DNA from: Pseudomonadota bacterium
Lineage (GTDB): Bacteria > Pseudomonadota > Gammaproteobacteria > Burkholderiales > Burkholderiaceae_C
Assembly (NCBI GenBank): GCA_021848345.1
Contig: JAJZUV010000006.1
Span: 41,480 to 105,479 of the forward strand
Direction: 5' to 3'
Length of the DNA stretch: 64,000 nucleotides
Part shown: piece by piece, positions 57,948 through 64,000 of the stretch
Layout of the letters: each line of letters starts with the position of its first letter
Numbering within the stretch: position 1 is the first letter of the stretch
Program-made: the position numbers and the translations under genes
Notes under the pieces: model-generated
Databases searched by the model: none
The model's input: the letters and a program-made list of their open reading frames with translations, nothing else
Told to the model about the DNA's origin: nothing

Positions 57948-59039
57948 TCAGACGTTGAACAGGAAGTTCAGCACGTCGCCGTCGTGCACCACGTACTCCT
58001 TGCCCTCCGCGCGCATGCGCCCGGCGTCCTTGGCGCCCTGTTCGCCGGCGTATTTCACGAAATCGTCGAAAGCGATGGTCTGCGCGCGGATGAAGCCGCG
58101 TTCGAAATCGGTGTGGATCACGCCCGCGGCCTGCGGCGCCGTGGCGCCCACGGGAATGGTCCAGGCGCGCACCTCCTTCACCCCCGCCGTGAAGTAGGTC
58201 TGCAGCCCGAGCAGCGCGTAGCCGGCGCGGATCAGGCGGTTCAGGCCGGGCTCGCTCTGGCCCAGTTCGGCCAGGAACTCGACCTTTTCCTCCGCCGACA
58301 TGCCGGCCAGTTCGCTCTCCAGCTTGGCGCAGATGGCCACCACCGGCGCGCCCTGCGAGTTGGCGTACTCGCGCAGGCGCTCCAGGTGCGGGTTGTTCTC
58401 GAAGCCGTCCTCCAGCACGTTGCCGACGAACATGGCCGGCTTGGCGGTGATCAGGCAAAGCGGCTTGAGCAGTGCCCGTTCGTCCTCCGACAGGTCCAGC
58501 GCGCGCACGGGGCTGGCCTGGTTCAGCGACTCCTCGCAACGCTGCAGCACCCCGAGCAGGCGCTGCGCTTCCTTGTCGCCGGCGCGCGCCGTCTTGTGCG
58601 CGCGCAGCACGGCCTTTTCCACCGTTCCCAGGTCGGCCAGGCACAGCTCGGTCTGGATCACGCCGATGTCGGCCAGCGGATCGATGCGCCCGGCCACATG
58701 GATCACGTTGGGGTCGTCGAAGCAGCGCACGACGTTGACGATGGCATCGGTCTCGCGGATATGCGCCAGGAACTGGTTGCCCAGGCCCTCGCCCTTCGAG
58801 GCCCCGGCCACCAGGCCCGCGATGTCGACGAATTCCACGACCGCCGGCACCACGCGCTGGGGCTGGACGATCTGCGCCAGCTGCTGCAGTCGGGGGTCCG
58901 GAACCTCCACCACGCCCACGTTGGGCTCGATGGTGCAGAAGGGGTAGTTCTCGGCCGGGATCGCGCTCTGGGTCAGCGCATTGAACAGGGTGGACTTGCC
59001 GACGTTGGGCAGGCCAACGATGCCGCATTTGAGGGACAT
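57948..59039 (-). CDS. ychF: Ribosome-binding ATPase YchF/OLA1
   Basis: A 363-residue Obg-related P-loop protein: [14 protein letters not shown] (G1), [32 protein letters not shown] (G3), and [11 protein letters not shown] replacing the NKxD G4 motif, which explains ATP preference. The TGS domain ends with [16 protein letters not shown]. It acts in translation and oxidative-stress control. Unlike many betaproteobacteria, no pth gene is next to it here. Confidence 0.96.
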   Translation of the reverse strand: MSLKCGIVGLPNVGKSTLFNALTQSAIPAENYPFCTIEPNVGVVEVPDPRLQQLAQIVQPQRVVPAVVEFVDIAGLVAGASKGEGLGNQFLAHIRETDAIVNVVRCFDDPNVIHVAGRIDPLADIGVIQTELCLADLGTVEKAVLRAHKTARAGDKEAQRLLGVLQRCEESLNQASPVRALDLSEDERALLKPLCLITAKPAMFVGNVLEDGFENNPHLERLREYANSQGAPVVAICAKLESELAGMSAEEKVEFLAELGQSEPGLNRLIRAGYALLGLQTYFTAGVKEVRAWTIPVGATAPQAAGVIHTDFERGFIRAQTIAFDDFVKYAGEQGAKDAGRMRAEGKEYVVHDGDVLNFLFNV

Positions 59040-59483
59040 GGAAGATCCTTGTGAACCCCTCCATCCGCGCGCCGCCGGGCCCCGCAGGGACGTGGTCGAG
59101 CGGGAGCGGCGCGCTCAGGCGCCGGGTTGTCGGCCCGGAGCCGCGAGGGGTGGGCGCAGATTGTAGTGATTCGGGCGGCGCCCATGCCCCGCGTGAAAGG
59201 GCGCCGGCAGGCGCTTGCGGCGCTGCCGGGAACGATCGAGGCCGATGACGTGCGGGGGGAGTGGGATGGTACGTGGCGGACCGCGCGGCCTCGAGCCTGC
59301 GTGGACGGACGCATCCGGCGCGCCGACACGTCTTGTTGCAATTTCACGGGTTAGGTCGCGTTGACGCTGTTTCGGGCCGCCCGCCAGAATCGAACGACCC
59401 TCCACGGGGAGCCAACCAGGCCATCGCGTACGCCGCATCCTGCGGCCGCATGCGCGAGGCCATTTTTTTGACGGAGACATCGC
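59040..59483. other. 444-bp divergent region between ychF and ABC binding-protein gene
   Basis: The region holds the promoter of the second ABC operon (59361-59390). A minus-strand TACAAT at 59160-59165 could be the ychF -10. GGAG lies about 8 nt before the ATG at 59484. Several long open frames cross it but look like GC-rich antisense, and no RNA gene or repeat is visible. Confidence 0.45.
59361..59390 (+). promoter_or_regulatory. Sigma-70-like promoter of the second ABC operon
   Basis: -35 TTGACG at 59361-59366, an 18-bp spacer and -10 CAGAAT at 59385-59390. Transcription would start near 59397, leaving an ~87-nt leader before the binding-protein ATG. Confidence 0.55.
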
Positions 59484-60740
59484 ATGCAAGCTCGACACCG
59501 CAAGATGCTCAGGCCCTTGAAGAGCGCCGCGGCCGCGGTCGCCCTGGCCGGCGCCGGCATCGCCGCCCACGCCGCCACGGCCCCGGCGCAGATCAAGATC
59601 GGCACGCTGTACGCCAGCACGGGGCCCTTCGCGGTGGCCTCGCAGGGCCAGTTCGAGGGTCTGAAGTTCTGGGCCGCGGCGGTGAACAAGGACGGCGGGG
59701 TGTTCGTCAAGGCCTTCGGCAAGAAGATCCCCGTCAAGATCGTCGCCTACGACGACCAGAGCTCCACCTCCACCGCCACCACGCTGTACAACCAGCTGAT
59801 CACCCAGGACAAGGTGGACGTGCTGGTGGCCGACTTCGGCTCGGTGCTGACCTCGGTGGCGGTGCCGCTGGCGGCCGAGCACCACATGCTGCTCATCGAC
59901 CCCACCGGCTCGGGGGCGAACTTCTTCACCAAGAAGACCGACTACCTGGCCGACGTGAGCATTCCGGCCTCCACCGTGTGGCCGATTCCGCTGGCCCACT
60001 TCGTGGCGCAGCAGGGCATCAAGCGCGTGGCCATCGTGTACGACGCCAACGACTTCGACGCCTCGCAGGCCGAGACCACGAAGGAAGTGCTGGCGCAGGC
60101 GGGCATCAAGCCGGTGTACTACCACGGCGTGCCGACCACCGAGTCGAACTACACCATCCTGCTGCACACCATCAAGGCCGCGAACCCGCAGGCCGTGCTG
60201 GAGTTCGGCTACGCGCCCAACGACATCGCCTTCCTGCGCGCGCTGTCGCAAAGCGGGCTGCACTTCGACATGACCTTCTCCATCTTCCCGGGCCAGTTGC
60301 TCGAGCTGATGAAGAAGAACGTGGGGGTCAAGGGCCTGGCCTACACCTACACCTACCCGACGCCGCCGCTGGTCAAGTACGACAAGGTGGACTACGGCAT
60401 GAACACGGCCGACTTCGTCAAGGCCTTCCAGGGGGCGGAGAAGAAGGCGCCGAACTTCCTCGACGCCGCGGGCTACAACACGGGCCTGGTGATGCAGTAC
60501 ATGCTGGACAAGGCGCCGAAGTTCACGCAGGAGGACTTCCACTCGGCGCTGCTCAACGACATGTCGGGCAAGACCACGACGCTGCTCGGGCCGTTCAAGA
60601 TCAACGAGAACGGCGCGCAACTCGGCCAGCCCTTCCCGGTGGCGCAGATGGTGCCCGAGGGCAAGGACCTGAAGTTCGTGGTGGTGTATCCGGCCGACCA
60701 CGCCACCGGCAAGCCGGTGTACCCGGCGCCGAAGTCCTGA
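59484..60740 (+). CDS. ABC transporter substrate-binding protein (HAAT, LivJ-like)
   Basis: 418 residues. A signal peptide runs to AHAA (~29). The mature protein starts with IKIGTLYASTGPFAVASQGQFEGLKFW, typical of LivJ/UrtA periplasmic binding proteins of the Peripla_BP_6 fold, then VDVLVADFGSVL and VAIVYDANDF. The specific amino acid cannot be told; the family also binds amides and aromatic acids. It precedes livH by 81 bp and a clear promoter lies upstream, so it is the first gene of the operon. Confidence 0.9.
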   Translation: MQARHRKMLRPLKSAAAAVALAGAGIAAHAATAPAQIKIGTLYASTGPFAVASQGQFEGLKFWAAAVNKDGGVFVKAFGKKIPVKIVAYDDQSSTSTATTLYNQLITQDKVDVLVADFGSVLTSVAVPLAAEHHMLLIDPTGSGANFFTKKTDYLADVSIPASTVWPIPLAHFVAQQGIKRVAIVYDANDFDASQAETTKEVLAQAGIKPVYYHGVPTTESNYTILLHTIKAANPQAVLEFGYAPNDIAFLRALSQSGLHFDMTFSIFPGQLLELMKKNVGVKGLAYTYTYPTPPLVKYDKVDYGMNTADFVKAFQGAEKKAPNFLDAAGYNTGLVMQYMLDKAPKFTQEDFHSALLNDMSGKTTTLLGPFKINENGAQLGQPFPVAQMVPEGKDLKFVVVYPADHATGKPVYPAPKS

Positions 60741-60821
60741 TCGGGTCGTGAAGCTCCGGGCCCCTCGGGGCCCGGATTTGCATGCGGCCCGCAGGCGGCC
60801 GCGCCGTGCCGGGGAGGCGAG

Positions 60822-61703
60822 GTGGAACTGCTCGAATACGCAATCGTCGGTGGGATTCTCTACGGCATCTTTTTCACCCTGGTCGGGTTGGGGCTGAACC
60901 TCATTTTCGGGGTCATGCGCATCATCAACCTGGCGCACGGGCAGTTCATCGTGCTGGGGGGCTACTGCGCGTGGCTGGTGTCGCGGCACTTCGGGTTCAA
61001 CCCGCTGTGGGCGATTCCGCTGTCGGTGCTGGGGGCGCTGGTGGTGGGCTGGCCCTTGTACCGCGGGGTGGTTCCGCGCCTGCAGCGCAGCGGGGACCCG
61101 GAGATGCTGTCGTTCATCCTGTTCTTCGGCATCGGGCAGATCCTGGAGGCGGCCACCGAGCTGGCCTTCGGGGCGGACCAGCGCTCGCTGCCGCAGAACG
61201 CGCTGGGCTCGGGCAACCTGGGGGTGCTGGGGCAGCAGTTCCCGGACAGCTGGTGGGTGGCCGCGGCGGTCAGCGTGGGGGCGCTTGCGCTGCTGTGGGT
61301 GTACTTCTCGCACAGCCGGCTGGGGTATGCGACGCGCGCGGTGATGGCCAACCGGGAGGAAGCGGTGGCCACCGGGATCGACGTGCGCAAGGTCTCGACC
61401 ATCGCCTTCGTGGCGGGGCTGGCGCTGGCGGGCATGGCGGGGGTGTTCGTGCCGTACCTGCTGGGCTCGGTGTCGCCGGACCTGGGGGACGGGCTGACGA
61501 CGACGGCCTTCGCCATCGTGATCATCGGCTCGCTGGGCAATCCGCTGGGCACGATCGTGGGCGGGCTGGTGTTCGGGCTGGGCACGATGCTCATGCAGAC
61601 CTATTACTCGTCGTGGTCGAACGTGGTGCCGTACGCGCTGCTGCTGATCATTGTGTTGATCCGCCCGTCGGGGCTGCTCGGAAAGGCGGTGCGCCTTGCC
61701 TGA
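60822..61703 (+). CDS. livH: ABC transporter permease LivH-like
   Basis: A 293-residue inner-membrane permease with ~8 hydrophobic segments. GLGLNLIFGVMRIINLAHGQFIVLGGY near the start and NREEAVATGIDVRKV near 180 identify the LivH family. The start is GTG, with GGGGAGG just upstream. The stop overlaps the TTG start of livM. Gly is coded mostly by GGG in this gene, unlike the GGC of central genes. Confidence 0.92.
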   Translation: MELLEYAIVGGILYGIFFTLVGLGLNLIFGVMRIINLAHGQFIVLGGYCAWLVSRHFGFNPLWAIPLSVLGALVVGWPLYRGVVPRLQRSGDPEMLSFILFFGIGQILEAATELAFGADQRSLPQNALGSGNLGVLGQQFPDSWWVAAAVSVGALALLWVYFSHSRLGYATRAVMANREEAVATGIDVRKVSTIAFVAGLALAGMAGVFVPYLLGSVSPDLGDGLTTTAFAIVIIGSLGNPLGTIVGGLVFGLGTMLMQTYYSSWSNVVPYALLLIIVLIRPSGLLGKAVRLA

Positions 61704-62646
61704 CATCCAGAACAAATCGAGCCGCGCGCTGCGCGGGCTGCGCACGGCGCTGGTGGTGCTGGTGGTGGTGGCGGCGGCCTTCGTCGCGGCGCCGCACCTG
61801 TACCACAACGAGTCGCTGCTGTTCACGCTGATGACCTTCATCGTGCTGGCGCAGGGGCTGAACCTGCTGTACGGGTTCACGGGGTACCTGCCGTTCGGGT
61901 ACGTGGGGTTCTTCGGCAGCGGGGCGTACGCGACGTCCCTGCTGGTGCTGCACACGCATCTGCCGGTGCTGGGCTGCGTGGCCGGCGGGGCGGTGGTGGC
62001 GGTGCTGCTGGGGCTGGTGCTGGGGCCGCTCTTGAGGCTGTCGGGGGCGTACTTCTCGATCGCCAACCTGGCGGCCTCGCAGATCCTGTACTTCGTGGTG
62101 TCGAACCCGAACCTGGCGGACTACACGGGCGGGCCCTACGGGCTGAAGATCGAGCAGGTGTACGACCCGAGCCTGAGCTACTGGGTGATGCTGGGGGTGC
62201 TGCTGGGCTCGATCGTGCTGGCGGCGTACTTCCGGGCCTCGCGCTTCGGCATGTCGCTGCGGGCGATCAAGCAGGACCCGGTGAGCGCGGCCATGGCGGG
62301 CATCCACGTGGTGCGCTCGCGGCTGATCGTGTGGCTGGTGTCGGCCGGGGTGGCGGGGCTGGCCGGGGGGGTGTATGCGTGGAACCTGTCGGTGTTCTAC
62401 CCGGACGCGGTGTTCACGCTGCAGCTGTCGGTGTTCGCCATCGTGTTCGCGCTGTTCGGCGGGGTGGGCACGGTGATCGGCCCGCTGGTGGGGGCGGCGC
62501 TGCTGTATTCGCTGTACTCGGCGATCGGGATCTCCACGCCGCAGTACTTCCAGTTCATCTATGGCGGGCTGATCGTGCTGCTGGTGCTGTTCCTGCCCGG
62601 CGGGGTGCTGTCGCTGTTCCAGCGCAGGGGGATCGATGTCTTCTAA
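61696..62646 (+). CDS. livM: ABC transporter permease LivM-like
   Basis: A 316-residue permease with ~9 hydrophobic segments: NLLYGFTGYLPFGYVGFFGSGAY, GALLYSL and SRFGMSLRAIKQDPVSAAMAGI match LivM. It begins with TTG, overlapping livH by 8 nt, and ends overlapping livG by 11 nt. With LivH it forms the membrane channel. It has the same GGG- and GTG-rich codon choice as livH. Confidence 0.92.
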   Translation: MPDIQNKSSRALRGLRTALVVLVVVAAAFVAAPHLYHNESLLFTLMTFIVLAQGLNLLYGFTGYLPFGYVGFFGSGAYATSLLVLHTHLPVLGCVAGGAVVAVLLGLVLGPLLRLSGAYFSIANLAASQILYFVVSNPNLADYTGGPYGLKIEQVYDPSLSYWVMLGVLLGSIVLAAYFRASRFGMSLRAIKQDPVSAAMAGIHVVRSRLIVWLVSAGVAGLAGGVYAWNLSVFYPDAVFTLQLSVFAIVFALFGGVGTVIGPLVGAALLYSLYSAIGISTPQYFQFIYGGLIVLLVLFLPGGVLSLFQRRGIDVF

Positions 62647-63355
62647 CCAGGAACCGACTCTGCTGGAGCTGGTGGGGGTGCGCAAGCAGTTCGGGGCGCA
62701 CGTGGTGCTCAACGACGTGGCGTTCAAGGTTTCGCCGGGCGAGATCGTGGGGCTGGTGGGCCCGAACGGCTCGGGCAAGACGACGACCATCAACGTGATC
62801 TCGGGGCTGCTGCAGGCCGACAGCGGGCAGGTGAACTTCGAGGGCCGCAACATCAACCGGCTGCCCATGTTCAAGCGCGCGCGCGCGGGGATCAACCGCA
62901 GCTTCCAGGTGCCCAAGGTGTTCCGCGACATGACGGTGCGCGAGAACGTGGAGGTGGCGGCGCGCACGGTGCGCATGGGGGCCGAGGAGGTGGAGCAGAT
63001 CCTGCGGGAGATCGAGCTGACCGAGGTGGCCGAGCGCAGCGCGGGCTCGCTGACGGTGAACCAGCAAAAGCTGCTGGACCTGGGGCGGGCGCTGGCGACG
63101 CGCCCGAAGCTGCTGCTGGTCGACGAGATCGGGGCGGGGCTGAACCCGGCGGAGCTGAACGTGATCGCGGCGCTGCTGCAGCGGCTGGCGGCGCGGGGCA
63201 TCGCGCTGATCGTGGTGGAGCACCTGCTGGAGTTCCTCAACCGCATCACCGAGCGGGTGATCGTGCTGGGGGCCGGGCGCATGCTGTTCGAGGGCACGCT
63301 GGAGGCGGCCTCGCGCGACCCGGAAGTGGTGGCGGCATTCATTGGAGCGGCATGA
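62636..63355 (+). CDS. livG: ABC transporter ATP-binding protein LivG-like
   Basis: 239 residues. Walker A GPNGSGKT, RSFQVPKVF and Walker B LLLVDEIGAGLNP are normal. The signature motif is LTVNQ instead of LSGGQ/LSYGQ, a variation I recall from a LivG subgroup with LTxxQxK. A switch His is present (VVEHLLEF). It couples ATP hydrolysis to transport with LivF. ATG at 62636 overlaps livM. Confidence 0.92.
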   Translation: MSSNQEPTLLELVGVRKQFGAHVVLNDVAFKVSPGEIVGLVGPNGSGKTTTINVISGLLQADSGQVNFEGRNINRLPMFKRARAGINRSFQVPKVFRDMTVRENVEVAARTVRMGAEEVEQILREIELTEVAERSAGSLTVNQQKLLDLGRALATRPKLLLVDEIGAGLNPAELNVIAALLQRLAARGIALIVVEHLLEFLNRITERVIVLGAGRMLFEGTLEAASRDPEVVAAFIGAA

Positions 63356-63386
63356 TGAGCGCGACGGCTGTGGGGGTGCAAAAAGC

Positions 63387-64000
63387 ATGAGCGCCAGTTT
63401 GGAAGTGAAGGGCCTGCAGGCGGGCTACGGGGCGATGCAGGTGCTGTGGGGCATCGACCTGCAGGTGCAGCCGGGGCAGACGGTGCTGCTGCTGGGGGCC
63501 AACAGCGCGGGCAAGACCACGCTGCTGCGCACGCTGATCGGCCTGTTGCCGTGTCGCGGCGGGCAGATCGTGTTCGACGGCGAGCGCATCGAGGAGCTGC
63601 GCCCGGACCAGCGCATCCGGCGCGGCATCGCGTTCATGTCGGAGCTGGGGGTGTTCCCGACGCTGTCGATCGACGAGAACATCGCGCTGGGGGGCTACTT
63701 CCTGGCGCCGGCGCGCATGAAGCAGCGGCGCGAGCAGTTGTTCGAGTTGTTCCCGGACCTGGCGAAGAAGCGTCGCGACGCGGCCTCGACCCTGTCGGGG
63801 GGGCAGCGCAAGATGCTGGGCATCGCCAAGGTGCTGGTGGCCGAGCCGCGGCTGCTGCTGATGGACGAGCCCTCGTCGGGGCTGGCGCCGGTGTTCGTCA
63901 AGCAGGTGATCGACGTGCTGCGCACGACCATCGGCGGGGGCACCTCGCTGCTGATCGCCGAGCAGAACGTGGCCTTCCTGGCGCTGGCCGACCGCGGCTA
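63387..64000 (+). CDS. livF: ABC transporter ATP-binding protein LivF-like (3' truncated by window)
   Basis: At least 204 residues are visible, and the frame runs to the window end with no stop. Walker A GANSAGKTT, signature LSGGQRKML, Walker B LLLMDEPSSGLAPV and a switch segment IAEQNVAF are complete. The start ATG at 63387 follows livG by 31 bp. It is the second ATPase of the importer; any further operon genes lie outside the window. Confidence 0.9.
   Translation, partial: MSASLEVKGLQAGYGAMQVLWGIDLQVQPGQTVLLLGANSAGKTTLLRTLIGLLPCRGGQIVFDGERIEELRPDQRIRRGIAFMSELGVFPTLSIDENIALGGYFLAPARMKQRREQLFELFPDLAKKRRDAASTLSGGQRKMLGIAKVLVAEPRLLLMDEPSSGLAPVFVKQVIDVLRTTIGGGTSLLIAEQNVAFLALADRG

Noticed and set aside
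59115..62066. A 983-codon open frame on the minus strand
   Set aside because: Antisense to the ABC binding protein and livH/livM; its His/Arg/Gln-rich translation has no domain pattern.

Overview
The window is about 64 kb of very GC-rich DNA (roughly 70% by eye), densely packed with genes. Gene content and order point to a betaproteobacterium, most likely of the order Burkholderiales. Typical blocks are smg-dprA-lysM / def-fmt, lptD-surA-rsmA, hemA-prfA-prmC-grxD next to ubiX, and divergent purB, thiL and maeB. I see no rRNA, tRNA, CRISPR array, insertion sequence or prophage. No species can be named from the sequence alone.

Layout. (1) 1-2799: 3' part of a hydrophobic/amide amino-acid type ABC importer whose second permease and first ATPase are fused in one polypeptide; several motifs look more like urea (Urt) than leucine (Liv) transporters. 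(2) 2906-7651: an NTF2-like protein, a thiamine-diphosphate enzyme, an aminoglycoside-phosphotransferase/P-loop kinase fusion and a DHH phosphoesterase, tightly spaced and apparently co-transcribed. (3) 7832-11831: hybrid histidine kinase, single receiver protein and receiver-HD-GYP phosphodiesterase, a likely c-di-GMP output pathway. (4) 11962-23075: transporters (MFS, APC), a PhaC-like hydrolase, a LysR regulator divergent from a DUF2917 gene, a class II amidotransferase, a GGEEF diguanylate cyclase, and an EmrB-type exporter divergent from a MarR regulator. (5) 22990-28776: a 1608-residue GGDEF/EAL protein that seems to carry a globin-like sensor between its two catalytic domains and a CZB zinc-binding tail, then a lipoprotein.

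(6) 28802-40989: housekeeping core (smg, dprA, LysM protein, def, fmt, htpX-like protease, holin-like membrane protein, purB, cinA/pncC, pgpA, thiL, maeB). (7) 41104-42242: a secreted barnase-like RNase and its overlapping barstar inhibitor, with a good promoter and possibly a small coupled ORF. (8) 42274-46764: the lptD-surA-rsmA outer-membrane biogenesis operon, without pdxA. It is divergent from amgK-murU (peptidoglycan recycling), pepP and ubiH. (9) 51515-59039: ubiX, grxD, prmC-prfA, hemA, a small membrane protein, rarD, an Lrp/AsnC regulator and ychF. (10) 59484-64000: a second branched-chain amino-acid type ABC importer (binding protein, livH, livM, livG, truncated livF).

Three themes tie the window together. 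Two HAAT importers sit at its two ends. Four c-di-GMP proteins (one HD-GYP, one GGEEF, one GGDEF+EAL, plus their kinase input) lie within 20 kb. A long set of envelope and translation housekeeping genes fills the centre. The most interesting observations are the domain architecture of the giant GGDEF/EAL protein, the barnase/barstar locus, the fused permease-ATPase, the paired perfect dyads over the LysR start, and the near-perfect 24-bp palindrome between lptD and amgK.
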